This document shows, one piece after another, positions 15,300 through 24,286 of a DNA stretch of 38,950 nucleotides (position 1 is the stretch's first letter; the number at the start of each line of letters is the position of its first letter). Under the pieces are notes generated by a model. It made no database searches, had not been told where the DNA came from, and worked only from the letters and a program-made list of their open reading frames with translations. The DNA comes from Amycolatopsis orientalis DSM 43388 (GTDB lineage: Bacteria; Actinomycetota; Actinomycetes; Mycobacteriales; Pseudonocardiaceae), in the NCBI RefSeq assembly GCF_000411975.1, contig NZ_ASXG01000159.1:1-38950 (forward strand). Direction: 5' to 3'. A program made the position numbers and the translations under genes.

Positions 15300-18200
15300 A
15301 TGTACCCCCAGGCTTCGCCGGGCGGAGAGACCACGGTCCCGTCCCAGCCGTCGTTCCCCGCTCTGGAGGAGAGCGTCCTCGCGTACTGGGAGAGCGACCG
15401 GACTTTCCAGGCGACGATCGACAACCGTCCCGCGGGCACGAACGGCGACAACGAGTACGTCTTCTACGACGGGCCGCCCTTCGCCAACGGCCTGCCGCAC
15501 TACGGGCACCTGCTCACCGGGTACGTCAAGGACATCGTCCCGCGCTACCAGACGATGAAGGGCCGCCGCGTCGAGCGGCGGTTCGGCTGGGACACCCACG
15601 GCCTGCCCGCCGAACTCGAGGCGATGCGCCAGCTCGGGATCACCGAGACGACCGAGATCGAAGAGATGGGCATCGCGAAGTTCAACGAGGCTTCGCGGCA
15701 GTCCGTGCTGCGCTACACGGACGAATGGCGCGAGTACGTGACGCGCCAGGCCCGCTGGGTCGACTTCGACAACGACTACAAAACGCTCGACGTCACCTAC
15801 ATGGAATCGGTGCTCTGGGCGTTCAAACGGTTGTGGGACAAGGGACTCGTCTACGAGGGCTACCGCGTCCTGCCCTACTGCTGGCGCGACGCGACGCCGC
15901 TGTCCAACCACGAGCTGGGCATGGACGCCGACGTCTACCGCAACCGGCAGGACCCGGCCGTCACGGTCGGCTTCCGCCTGGAGGGCAACGACAACGAGCT
16001 CGACGGCACGTATCTGCTGATCTGGACCACGACGCCGTGGACGCTGCCGTCCAACCTCGCCACCGCGGTGCACCCCGAGGTGCAGTACGTCGTGGTGGAA
16101 AGCGACGGCAAGCGGTACCTGCTCGCCGAGGACCGCGTGGCCGCGTACGCCCGCGAACTGGGCGAGGAGCCGGCCGTCGTCGCACGCTACACCGGCGAAC
16201 AGCTGCTCGGAACCCGTTACGCGCCGCCGTTCCCGTACTTCGTCGGCACGGAGAACGCGCACCGCGTGCTGTCCGCGGACTACGTCACCACCGAAGACGG
16301 CACCGGCGTCGTGCACATCGCGCCCGCCTACGGCGCCGAGGACAAAGTGGTCACCGACGCGGCCGGGATCGTCCCGGTGACGCCGGTCGACGACCACGGC
16401 AAGTTCGACGCCACCGTGCCGGACTACGCCGGGCAGCAGGTGTTCGACGCGAACCCGAACATCGTGAAGGACCTCAAGAACGGCACCGGCGGCGCGGCGA
16501 GCCAGGGCGCGGTGCTGCTGCGGCACGAGACCTACGACCACTCGTACCCGCACTGCTGGCGCTGCCGGAACCCGCTGATCTACCGCGCGGTGTCGTCGTG
16601 GTTCGTCGCGGTGACCCAGTTCAAGGACCGGATGGTCGAGCTGAACCAGCAGATCACCTGGTACCCGGAGAACGTCAAGGACGGCCAGTTCGGCAAGTGG
16701 CTGGAGAACGCCATCGACTGGTCGATCTCCCGCAACCGCTACTTCGGCACGCCGATCCCGGTGTGGCGCTCGGACGACCCGGCCTATCCGCGGGTCGACG
16801 TCTACGGCTCGCTGGACGAGCTGGAGGCCGACTTCGGCGTGCGGCTGGACAACCTGCACCGGCCCTACATCGACGAGCTGACCCGGCCGAACCCGGACGA
16901 CCCGACCGGCAAGTCGACCATGCGCCGCGTGCCGGACGTGCTCGACGTGTGGTTCGACTCCGGCTCGATGCCGTACGCCCAGGTGCACTACCCGTTCGAG
17001 AACCGGGAATGGTTCGAGCACCACTACCCGAGCGACTTCATCGTCGAGTACATCGGGCAGACCCGCGGCTGGTTCTACCTGCTGCACGTGCTCGCGACCG
17101 CGCTGTTCGACCGGCCGGCGTTCCGCACCTGCGTGTCGCACGGCATCGTGCTCGGCTCCGACGGCCAGAAGATGTCGAAGTCGCTGCGGAACTACCCGGA
17201 CGTCAACGAGGTCTTCGAACGCGACGGGTCCGACGCCATGCGGTGGTACCTCATGGCGAGCCCGATCCTGCGCGGCGGCAACCTGATCGTGACCGACCGG
17301 GGGATCCGCGACGCGGTGCGCCAGGCCGTGCTGCCGCTGTGGAACTCGTACTACTTCCTTGCCCTGTACGCGAACGCCGAAGGCAAGCAGGGGCAGTGGC
17401 GCACGGATTCGAAGCACCTGCTCGACCGGTACGTGCTCGCGAAGACGCACGAACTCGTCACCGACGTCGAATCCGCGATGGACAGCTACGACATCGCGGG
17501 CGCGTGCCAGACCGTGCGGGACTTCCTCGAGGTGCTCACGAACTGGTACGTCCGCCGGTCGCGCGACCGGTTCTGGGCGGGCGAGCAGGACGCGATCGAC
17601 ACGCTGCACACGGTGCTGGAGGTGACCTGCCGGGTCGTCGCGCCGCTGCTGCCGCTCACCGCCGAGACGGTGTGGCGCGGGCTCACCGGCGGCCGTTCGG
17701 TGCACCTGACCGACTGGCCGAACGCGCTCGACCTGCCCGCCGACGCGGCCCTGGTGACCGCGATGGACAAGGTGCGCCAGGTGGCGTCGTCGGCGCTGGC
17801 GCTGCGCAAGGCGAACAAGCTGCGCGTGCGGCTGCCGCTGGCGAAGCTCGTGGTCGCGGCCGAGGACGTCGAAGCGCTGCGCGGGTTCACCGAGATCCTG
17901 CGGGACGAGGTGAACGTGAAGTCGGTGGAGCTGACCACCGACGTCGCCGCGCACGGCACGTTCGAGGTCGCGGTCAACGCGCGGGCCGCCGGGCCGCGGC
18001 TGGGCAAGGCCGTCCAGCAGGTGATCAAGGCGGTCAAGGCGGGCGACTGGACGACGAACGCGTCCGGCGCGGTCGTGGCGGCGGGCGTGGAACTGGTCGA
18101 GGGCGAGTACGACCGGCGGCTGGTGGCCTCCGGCGGCGGCGCGGCGGCCGAACTGCCCGGCGGGGCCGGTCTGGTCGCGCTGGACACCGAGGTCACCGAG

Positions 18201-18461
18201 GACCTGGCGAACGAGGGCCTGGCGCGCGACCTGGTCCGCGTGGTCCAGCAGGCCCGCCGCGAAGCCGGTCTCGACGTCGGCGACCGGATCTCGCTGACCG
18301 TGGACGCCACCGACGAGGTGACGGCCGCGGTGCGCAAGCACGAGGAGTTCGTGGCGTCCGAAACGCTCGCGACGGCGGTGTCCTACGGCGAGGTCGCCGA
18401 GGGCTTCGACGGCACGGTCGGCGAGGGCGTGAAGGTGCGCGTGGCGGTCGCCAAGGCGTGA
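15300..18461 (+). CDS. ileS: Isoleucyl-tRNA synthetase, type 2
   Basis: This 1053-aa class Ia enzyme charges tRNA-Ile with isoleucine. The HIGH motif appears as HYGH (67-70, in 'GLPHYGHLLTG') and KMSKS is at 624-628. The CP1 editing domain lies between them ('LIWTTTPWTLPSNLATAV'), and an anticodon-binding domain follows ('NWYVRRSRDRFW'). Length and the GLPHYGH form point to the eukaryote-like IleRS2 type, which is usually naturally resistant to mupirocin. ATG at 15300 follows AAGGAG with 7-nt spacing and is controlled by the T-box upstream. A terminator hairpin lies 7 nt after the stop, so it is transcribed alone. Confidence 0.98.
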   Translation: MYPQASPGGETTVPSQPSFPALEESVLAYWESDRTFQATIDNRPAGTNGDNEYVFYDGPPFANGLPHYGHLLTGYVKDIVPRYQTMKGRRVERRFGWDTHGLPAELEAMRQLGITETTEIEEMGIAKFNEASRQSVLRYTDEWREYVTRQARWVDFDNDYKTLDVTYMESVLWAFKRLWDKGLVYEGYRVLPYCWRDATPLSNHELGMDADVYRNRQDPAVTVGFRLEGNDNELDGTYLLIWTTTPWTLPSNLATAVHPEVQYVVVESDGKRYLLAEDRVAAYARELGEEPAVVARYTGEQLLGTRYAPPFPYFVGTENAHRVLSADYVTTEDGTGVVHIAPAYGAEDKVVTDAAGIVPVTPVDDHGKFDATVPDYAGQQVFDANPNIVKDLKNGTGGAASQGAVLLRHETYDHSYPHCWRCRNPLIYRAVSSWFVAVTQFKDRMVELNQQITWYPENVKDGQFGKWLENAIDWSISRNRYFGTPIPVWRSDDPAYPRVDVYGSLDELEADFGVRLDNLHRPYIDELTRPNPDDPTGKSTMRRVPDVLDVWFDSGSMPYAQVHYPFENREWFEHHYPSDFIVEYIGQTRGWFYLLHVLATALFDRPAFRTCVSHGIVLGSDGQKMSKSLRNYPDVNEVFERDGSDAMRWYLMASPILRGGNLIVTDRGIRDAVRQAVLPLWNSYYFLALYANAEGKQGQWRTDSKHLLDRYVLAKTHELVTDVESAMDSYDIAGACQTVRDFLEVLTNWYVRRSRDRFWAGEQDAIDTLHTVLEVTCRVVAPLLPLTAETVWRGLTGGRSVHLTDWPNALDLPADAALVTAMDKVRQVASSALALRKANKLRVRLPLAKLVVAAEDVEALRGFTEILRDEVNVKSVELTTDVAAHGTFEVAVNARAAGPRLGKAVQQVIKAVKAGDWTTNASGAVVAAGVELVEGEYDRRLVASGGGAAAELPGGAGLVALDTEVTEDLANEGLARDLVRVVQQARREAGLDVGDRISLTVDATDEVTAAVRKHEEFVASETLATAVSYGEVAEGFDGTVGEGVKVRVAVAKA

Positions 18462-18468
18462 CGCGAGG

Positions 18469-18505
18469 CGGTCTTGCTCCGGGCGGGATGCCCGGAGCAA
18501 GACCG
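18469..18505 (+). terminator. Terminator after ileS
   Basis: A perfect 16-bp stem (18469-18484 with 18490-18505, GGTCTTGCTCCGGGC in the left arm) with a GGGAT loop lies 7 nt after the ileS stop. Confidence 0.85.
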
Positions 18506-18593
18506 AAGTCCCTCGCTCGTCGCGTCGTGTCTCAGCTGACTCCTGGCGGACCGAGCGACGGCGCCCGGGGGAGCGTCTGCTAGGGATTTCCCC

Positions 18594-19985
18594 ATGACTT
18601 CAGAAGCCGCCGCCGAACCGGCCGCCGAGGGACTGGCCGCCGGGTTGCGCCAGCGGCACCTCGCCATGCTCGCGATGGGCGGCGTGATCGGATCCGGGCT
18701 GTTCGTCAGCTCCGGCGTCGGGATCAAGCTCGCCGGGCCCGGGATCGTGCTGTCCTTCGTGCTCGCCGGCGCGCTCGCGATGCTGGTCATGCGCATGATG
18801 GCGGAAATGGCCGCGGCGATCCCGTCCAGCGGGTCCTTCTCGGTGCACGCCGAGCGCGCGTTCGGGCCGTGGGCCGGGTTCGCCATCGGCTGGCTGTACT
18901 GGGCCGCGCTCGTCGTGGTGCTCGCCGTCGAGGCCACCGCGGCCGCCATCATCGTCAACGGCTGGCTGCCCGGCATTCCGCAGTGGGCGCTGGTCCTGCT
19001 CTTCATGGCGGTGCTGACCGCGGTCAACTTCACGGCGGTGTCCCGCTTCGGCGAGCTGGAGTTCTGGCTGGCGCTGATCAAGGTCGTGGCGGTGGTGGCG
19101 TTCCTGGTTTTGGGAGTGCTCGCGTTCCTCGGGGTGCTGCCCGGGACGTCCTTCGTGGGCACCGCCAACCTCTCCGGCCACGGCGGGCTGCTGCCCAACG
19201 GGTGGCAGGGCGTCGGCACCGGGCTGCTCGCGGTGGTCTTCACCTTCGGCGGCCTGGAAGTGGTGACCATCGCGGCCGCGGAGTCCGACGATCCCGCGCA
19301 CGCGGTCGGCAAGGCGGTGCGCAACGCGGTCGTGCGGATTTCGGTGTTCTACATCGGTTCCATGCTCGTCATCGTCTCGCTGCTGCCCTGGTCGAGCGTC
19401 CACATCGGACAGAGCCCGTTCGCCGCGGTGCTCGACCGGATCGGGATCCCGGCGACCGGGCAGATCATGAACGTGGTCGTGCTGTTCGCCTTGCTGTCCA
19501 CCTTGAACACCAACATGTACGGCGCGGCTCGCATGGTGTACTCGCTGGCCCGCCGCGGCCACGCACCGCGCGCACTGACCAAAGTGGACCGCAACGGCGT
19601 ACCCGTCCTCGCCGTCGCCGCTTCGGTGTTGTTCGGCTTCGTCGCGGTGGCGCTCAACGCGCTTTGGCCGGACACCGTCTTCCAATACTTGCTCAACGCG
19701 GTCGGCTCGGTGCTGCTGATCGTGTGGATCCTGGTCGCCTGCACCCAGTTGCGAGTGCGTCGCCAACTGGAGCGCACCACGCCGGACAGCTTGACCGTGC
19801 GCATGTGGGGCTTCCCGTACCTGACCTGGCTGACGCTCGCCGCGATGGTCGCGATCCTGGTAGTGATGACCGGCGACCCCGCCGCCCGGACCCAGCTGAT
19901 CAGCTCGGGAATCCTCGTCGCGGTCCTCGTCGTCGCCGGGCTGAGCTGGCAACGCGCCCGCCGCCGGGCCGAGCAAACTGTATAA
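18594..19985 (+). CDS. Amino acid permease (APC superfamily)
   Basis: This 463-aa transporter has about 12 transmembrane helices. The first helix holds 'AMGGVIGSGLFVSSG', the substrate-binding G-x-G-hydrophobic-F motif of APC amino acid permeases, and 'EMAAAIPSSGSFSVHAERAFGP' follows helix 2 (split here by position 66-87). It most resembles the AAT/GABA-permease group and imports an amino acid with protons; the exact substrate is unknown. The ATG at 18594 lies 7 nt after TAGGGA, so a leaderless transcript is plausible. The gene stands alone between the ileS terminator and a short palindrome that overlaps its last codons. Confidence 0.9.
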   Translation: MTSEAAAEPAAEGLAAGLRQRHLAMLAMGGVIGSGLFVSSGVGIKLAGPGIVLSFVLAGALAMLVMRMMAEMAAAIPSSGSFSVHAERAFGPWAGFAIGWLYWAALVVVLAVEATAAAIIVNGWLPGIPQWALVLLFMAVLTAVNFTAVSRFGELEFWLALIKVVAVVAFLVLGVLAFLGVLPGTSFVGTANLSGHGGLLPNGWQGVGTGLLAVVFTFGGLEVVTIAAAESDDPAHAVGKAVRNAVVRISVFYIGSMLVIVSLLPWSSVHIGQSPFAAVLDRIGIPATGQIMNVVVLFALLSTLNTNMYGAARMVYSLARRGHAPRALTKVDRNGVPVLAVAASVLFGFVAVALNALWPDTVFQYLLNAVGSVLLIVWILVACTQLRVRRQLERTTPDSLTVRMWGFPYLTWLTLAAMVAILVVMTGDPAARTQLISSGILVAVLVVAGLSWQRARRRAEQTV

Positions 19986-19997
19986 CGACCTATACAG
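19978..19997. promoter_or_regulatory. Perfect short palindrome at the end of the permease gene
   Basis: CTGTATA and TATACAG are separated by 6 nt, spanning the permease stop. The AT-rich core is unusual for this genome. It resembles a GntR-type operator and might control the penicillin-binding protein gene 115 nt downstream. It could also be chance. Confidence 0.3.
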
Positions 19998-20112
19998 CGC
20001 GCCGTTGATCACGAATCCGTCGCGTTCTCCGAGGTAACGCCCGGTTCCGTCCAGCGATGGGCAAGCTGAGCCAGGGACGCGGGCGGACCGCGTGGGCGAG
20101 GGGGAGACGACG

Positions 20113-21714
20113 GTGAGTCCTGCCGGGAAAAAGGGCGTGCTGATCGGGGGCGCGCTGGCCGTGGTCGCGATCGTGGTGGCGGCGGTCGTGCTGCTCAACG
20201 GCGGGGGATCGACGGCGGCCTCGCCGGGTTCCGAGACCGCGTCGGCGGCTGCGGAGCCGAGCGACCCGACGTCCGCGGCTCGCGAGTACCTGCTCGCCTT
20301 CGAGGGGAAGGACTCCGCCGCCGCCAGCAAGGCCACCGACGCTCCCGCGGACGCCTCTTCCGCGCTGCAGGACGCGTGGGCGACGCTCCGGCCGACGCAG
20401 CTCACCGCCAAACTCGGCGACGTCGGCGCGGCGCAAGGCGGCAAGGCGACGGCGGCCTACACGATCACCTGGAACCTCGGTCCCGGCCACGTCTGGACGT
20501 ACCCGGGCAACCTCGGCCTCGTCCAGGTGCAGGGCAAGTGGCGGGTCCACTGGGCGCCGACCGTGCTGCACCCGAAGCTGGAGGCCGGGCAACGGCTGGC
20601 GATCGCGTCCTCGGACGTCCCGGCGGTGGTCGACCGCGACGGCAAACCGCTGGTCGTCTCCGCCGGCGGCGGGCTGAAACCGGCCGACGACAAGGCGTTC
20701 CCGCTGCTCCGTTCGGCGCTTGCCGGGCACGGGCAGGCCTCCGAAGCGTTCGCGGTCGAGCGCGTGGACGCCACGGGCAAGAACCTGGAGACGCTGTTCG
20801 GAAACGCGGAGGGCGACCGCAAGCCGGCCGCCACCGGCCTCAGCCTCGCGACCCAGAAGGCCGCTCAGGCCGCCGTCGACGGGTACCGCGGCAAGGCGGT
20901 TCTCGTCGCCGTCCAGCCGTCTTCCGGCGACTTGCTCGCGGTGGCGCAGAACGGCAGCGTCTCCAACGCGGCGTCGGCGTTCAGCGGCCAGTACGCGCCG
21001 GGGTCGACGTTCAAGATCGTCACCGCGACCGCGGCGCTGGAAGCCGGGCTGGTCACGCCGGATTCCTCGGTGCCGTGCCCGCTGACCGACCGGATCGGCA
21101 CCCGTACGCTCTCCAACGAAGGGTTCGACCTCGGCACGACGACCGTGCACCAGGCGTTCGCGAAGTCCTGCAACACCACGTTCGGCCGGCTCGCTGCGCA
21201 GCTGCCCGCCGACGGGCTCGCGAAGGCGGCCACCCAGTTCGGCCTCAACGCCGACTTCGCGATCGAGGGGCTGTCCACCGAGATGGGCCGGGTCGACCCG
21301 GCGGCGAGCGCGGACGAGCAGGTCGAGGACGGCATCGGCCAGGGGAAGGTGCAGGTCAGCCCGATGGGGGCGGCGGTGATGGCGGCGACCGCGGCGTCCG
21401 GGCGCGCGGTCGTGCCGCGGCTGTGGGAGGGCGGGACCAAGGTCAACACCGGCTACCAGCCGCCGTCCGGACCGGTGCTGGCGGCGTTGCGCGGGATGAT
21501 GCGCGAGGTCGTCACCGGCGGCACGGCCACCGGCCTGGCGCATTCCGGCTCGGTGTTCGGCAAGACCGGCACCGCGCAGTTCGGGTCGGGCGCGGAGGCG
21601 CACGGCTGGTTCGTCGGCTACCGCGGCGACCTGGCGTTCGCGGTGTTCCTGGAGGGGGCCAACGACTCCAAACCGGCCGTCTCGCTGGGCGCGAAGTTCC
21701 TCGACGCGCTGTAG
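20113..21714 (+). CDS. MecA-like penicillin-binding transpeptidase
   Basis: This 533-aa class B-like penicillin-binding protein cross-links peptidoglycan outside the membrane. An N-terminal signal anchor (about 8-27) is followed by a Ser/Ala-rich stretch, an NTF2-like MecA N-terminal domain (about 48-155, 'AAREYLLAFEGKDSAAAS'), a linker and the transpeptidase domain. The active-site motifs are complete: Ser298-x-x-Lys301 (STFK), SCN 352-354 and KTGT 484-487. MecA_N-type PBPs often have low beta-lactam affinity, so a part in intrinsic resistance is possible. The GTG at 20113 is chosen over 20092 because GGGGAG lies 7 nt before it. It is followed by a palindrome and a regulator gene. Confidence 0.9.
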   Translation: MSPAGKKGVLIGGALAVVAIVVAAVVLLNGGGSTAASPGSETASAAAEPSDPTSAAREYLLAFEGKDSAAASKATDAPADASSALQDAWATLRPTQLTAKLGDVGAAQGGKATAAYTITWNLGPGHVWTYPGNLGLVQVQGKWRVHWAPTVLHPKLEAGQRLAIASSDVPAVVDRDGKPLVVSAGGGLKPADDKAFPLLRSALAGHGQASEAFAVERVDATGKNLETLFGNAEGDRKPAATGLSLATQKAAQAAVDGYRGKAVLVAVQPSSGDLLAVAQNGSVSNAASAFSGQYAPGSTFKIVTATAALEAGLVTPDSSVPCPLTDRIGTRTLSNEGFDLGTTTVHQAFAKSCNTTFGRLAAQLPADGLAKAATQFGLNADFAIEGLSTEMGRVDPAASADEQVEDGIGQGKVQVSPMGAAVMAATAASGRAVVPRLWEGGTKVNTGYQPPSGPVLAALRGMMREVVTGGTATGLAHSGSVFGKTGTAQFGSGAEAHGWFVGYRGDLAFAVFLEGANDSKPAVSLGAKFLDAL

Positions 21715-21718
21715 CGCT

Positions 21719-21740
21719 CGCTTCGGCCGCGGCCGAAGCG
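21719..21740. promoter_or_regulatory. 22-bp perfect palindrome between PBP and ArsR paralog
   Basis: CGCTTCGGCCG is directly followed by its exact reverse complement. It lies 4 nt after the PBP stop and 21 nt before the regulator ATG. It may end PBP transcription, but its core matches the palindrome upstream of the paralogous regulator (13679-13696), so an operator role is equally plausible. Confidence 0.5.
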
Positions 21741-21761
21741 TCGCCGCTCTACCGTGGAGAC

Positions 21762-22457
21762 ATGGAAACCGTCGCACTGGCCGAAGTCGCCGCCGTGCTC
21801 GCCGACCCGAGCCGGGCGACGATGTGCCTCGCTCTGCTCGACGGCCGCGCCTGGACCGTCGGCGAGCTGGCCGCCGCGGCGCGGATCGCGGTCTCGACGG
21901 CCAGCGAACACGTGACGCGGCTGGCCGAGGCCGGGTTCGTCGCCCGGGTGAAGCAGGGGCGGCACGCCTACGTGCGGCTCGCCAACCCGCGGGTCGCGGA
22001 GCTGATCGAGCATCTTGCGCAGCATGCCGAACTGAAACAGCCGTCCGGGCTGCGGACTTCGTTGCGGGTGCAGCGATTGTCGTTCGCGCGCAGTTGCTAC
22101 GACCATCTGGCCGGGACGCTCGGGGTCGCCCTGCGGGACGGGATGGTCGAGCGGGGCCTGATCGACGTGTCGGACGGGCTCGCGCTCACCGACGACGGCC
22201 GCGACGTGCTGGCCGATCTCGGCGTGGCGGTGCCGGAGCGGCCGCGGCGGCCGTTGCTGCGCGACTGTCTGGATTGGACAGAGCGGCGCGAGCACCTCGC
22301 CGGCGCGGTCCCGGCGGCGGTGCTGGAGCGGGCCGTGGAAGCGGGATGGCTGACGCGGGACCAGCAGCGGGCGGTCCGGGTTTTGCCGGGCGCGCGGGGT
22401 CCGTTCGCGGCGCTGGGTGTCGATCTCGCGACGGTGAGTGCCGCCGAGGCGTCGTAA
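21762..22457 (+). CDS. ArsR-type winged-helix regulator, paralog of 12867-13655
   Basis: This 231-aa protein has an N-terminal winged helix ('VLADPSRATMCLALLDGRAWT', 'AARIAVSTASEHVTRLAEAG', 'KQGRHAYVRLA', residues 8-75, given in parts) and the same C-terminal domain as the regulator at 12867-13655: 'FARSCYDHLAGTLGVAL' and 'PLLRDCLDWTERREHLAGA'. The ligand is unknown and no metal-site cysteines are seen in the DNA-binding domain. ATG at 21762 follows GGAGA closely. It is followed, 99 nt on, by a K+/H+ antiporter in the same direction. Autoregulation through the palindrome at 21719-21740 is inferred. Confidence 0.87.
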   Translation: METVALAEVAAVLADPSRATMCLALLDGRAWTVGELAAAARIAVSTASEHVTRLAEAGFVARVKQGRHAYVRLANPRVAELIEHLAQHAELKQPSGLRTSLRVQRLSFARSCYDHLAGTLGVALRDGMVERGLIDVSDGLALTDDGRDVLADLGVAVPERPRRPLLRDCLDWTERREHLAGAVPAAVLERAVEAGWLTRDQQRAVRVLPGARGPFAALGVDLATVSAAEAS

Positions 22458-22556
22458 CACACCTGGGTGGTCCCCCGGACCGGTGGTGCGCGCTCGGGAA
22501 CCGGACACTGCCTCACTATTCTGGACGCCTGCGGGCGACCGGGAGGGAGGCGGAGG

Positions 22557-24035
22557 GTGGACGAGCTTCCCATGGTGCTGGGCGTCGGAGCGCTGGTTCT
22601 GGTCGTCTCGGTCGTCGCGGTGCGGGTGTCCATCCGGCTCGGATTCCCGTCGCTGCTGCTGTATCTCGGAATCGGCGTCGTGCTCGGCGAAGCCGGGTTC
22701 GGCATCCGCTTCGACAATCCGGCGCTCACCCAGTCCCTCGGGCTCGCCGCGCTCGTCCTGATCCTCACCGAGGGCGGGCTCACCACGCGCTGGTCCGCGG
22801 TGAAACCCTCGCTGGGGCCCGGAATCCTGCTGTCCACAGTGGCCGTGGTGCTCAGCATCGCGGTCACCGGCGCGGCACTGCACTGGCTGCTCGGCCTCGA
22901 CTGGCGGCTCGCCCTGCTGTGGGGCGCGGTCCTCGCGTCCACCGACGCCGCGGCGGTGTTCTCCGTGCTGCGCAGCGCCGGAGTCGGCAAACGGCTCGTC
23001 GGCGCGCTGGAGCTGGAATCCGGCATCAACGACGCGCCCGCCTACATCGCGGTCGTCGTGCTCGCGTCCGGCGAGGCGGTGGACTGGTCGCTGCCGCTGC
23101 TGGTGGTCTACGAACTGCTCACCGGTCTCGCGCTCGGTCTCGCGTTCGGCTGGCTGGGCGCGCAGGCGCTGCGCCGGGCCGCACTTCCCGCGACCGGCCT
23201 GTACCCGCTCGCCACGGTCGCGGTGTGCGTGCTCGCGTACTCCTCGGGACAGCTGGCGCACGCGTCCGGCCTGCTCGCCACCTACGTCGCCGGCCTGGTG
23301 CTGGGGAATTCCAAGCTGCCGCACCGGTCGGACACCCTGTCGTTCGCCGAAGGGCTCGGCTGGCTCGCGCAGATCGGGCTGTTCGTGCTGCTCGGGTTGT
23401 TCGCGTCGCCGACCCGGCTGCTCGAAGCGCTCATCCCGGGTCTGGTCGCGGGCGCGGTGGTGCTGTTGCTCGCGCGGCCGCTTTCGGTGGTCTTGTCGCT
23501 GCTGCCGTTCCGCTTGCCCTGGCGGGAACAGACGTTCCTGTCCTGGGCGGGGTTGCGCGGCGCGGTGCCGATCGTGCTCGCGATGATCCCGCTGTCCGAA
23601 GGCGTTCCCGGCGCACAGCGGCTCGTGGACGCGGTTTTCGTGCTCGTCATCGTGCTCACCGTGCTGCAGGGCGCGACGCTCAGCCCGCTCGCGCGGATCC
23701 TCGGGCTGGCGAAGGCGACGCAGGCGCACGAGATCGAGGTCGACTCCGCGCCGCTCGACGAACTCGGCGCGGAACTGCTGCAGGTGCGGATCCAGAAGGG
23801 GTCGAAGCTGCACGGCGTGTACCTGTCGGAGCTGCGGCTGCCCGCCGGCGCGACGGTCAGCCTCGTGGTCCGCGGCGGGACGGGCTTCACGCCGCAGAAA
23901 ACGAGCCGTTTGCAGGTCGAGGACCAGCTTCTGGTGGTCACGACCGCCGCCGACCGCGACGCGACCGAACGGCGCATCCGGGCCGTGGACCGGGCCGGCC
24001 GTCTCGCCCGCTGGCGCGGGGAATCCGGAGCCTGA
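22557..24035 (+). CDS. Potassium/proton antiporter, CPA1 family with RCK_C domain
   Basis: This 492-aa protein has about 12 transmembrane helices of the Na+(K+)/H+ exchanger fold, including 'LLWGAVLASTDAAAVFSVL' and 'ELESGINDAPAYIAVVVLA', where the Asp pair of the ion site lies. The cytosolic C-terminus (about 395-480) is an RCK_C/TrkA_C domain ('VDSAPLDELGAELLQVRI', 'LPAGATVSLVVRGG'), which is typical of NhaP2/CvrA-type K+/H+ antiporters and may bind a nucleotide such as c-di-AMP. It exports K+ to adjust pH and volume. GTG at 22557 follows AGGGAGG. The terminator at 24071-24091 closes the unit. Confidence 0.9.
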   Translation: MDELPMVLGVGALVLVVSVVAVRVSIRLGFPSLLLYLGIGVVLGEAGFGIRFDNPALTQSLGLAALVLILTEGGLTTRWSAVKPSLGPGILLSTVAVVLSIAVTGAALHWLLGLDWRLALLWGAVLASTDAAAVFSVLRSAGVGKRLVGALELESGINDAPAYIAVVVLASGEAVDWSLPLLVVYELLTGLALGLAFGWLGAQALRRAALPATGLYPLATVAVCVLAYSSGQLAHASGLLATYVAGLVLGNSKLPHRSDTLSFAEGLGWLAQIGLFVLLGLFASPTRLLEALIPGLVAGAVVLLLARPLSVVLSLLPFRLPWREQTFLSWAGLRGAVPIVLAMIPLSEGVPGAQRLVDAVFVLVIVLTVLQGATLSPLARILGLAKATQAHEIEVDSAPLDELGAELLQVRIQKGSKLHGVYLSELRLPAGATVSLVVRGGTGFTPQKTSRLQVEDQLLVVTTAADRDATERRIRAVDRAGRLARWRGESGA

Positions 24036-24070
24036 CCCTCGCCGTCCTTTGTGGACTGGCCGTGTGACTG

Positions 24071-24091
24071 CCGTCTCAGATCACGAGACGG
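24071..24091 (+). terminator. Terminator after the antiporter gene
   Basis: The arms CCGTCTC and GAGACGG are perfect with a 7-nt loop and are followed by GGCTGGTTT. It lies 35 nt after the antiporter stop and before the riboswitch promoter (-10-like TATCTT at 24119-24124). Confidence 0.7.
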
Positions 24092-24130
24092 GGCTGGTTT
24101 CGCTCCCGGGGTTTCCGCTATCTTCGGTTC

Positions 24131-24262
24131 CAGGTCATGAGTGCCAGCGCGAAGCCCCGGCTTGCTGGCCGGCAACCCTCCTACCGCGGTGGGGTGCCCC
24201 GGGTGAGGACCAGGCCGGTCGCGCAGTGCGACGGGCAAGCGCGGGCCCCTCGCCGGGGTCCC
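24131..24262 (+). ncRNA. SAM-I/SAM-IV-clan riboswitch
   Basis: The core shows the SAM-clan pattern: P1 GGTC (24133-24136) pairing with GACC (24208-24211), an internal 'GCCAGCG...AAGCCCCGGCTTGCTGGCCGGCAACCCTCC' layout (24141-24181, with GCTGGCCGGCAACC as the hallmark) and 'CGCGGTGGGGTGCCCCGGGTGA'. A further hairpin (GTCGC...GCGAC near 24218-24232) and 'GGGCAAGCGCGGGCCC' downstream fit the SAM-IV arrangement. It should shut down the following gene when S-adenosylmethionine is plentiful, probably by hiding the GAGGAGG ribosome site. Confidence 0.88.
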
Positions 24263-24286
24263 CCGGAACGCCGAGGAGGCACCGTC

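Noticed and set aside
15135..18500. A 1121-aa open frame on the minus strand opposite ileS
   Set aside because: It is the antisense shadow of ileS. Its translation is rich in Arg, His, Val and Asp without domains, while the plus strand has complete IleRS motifs.
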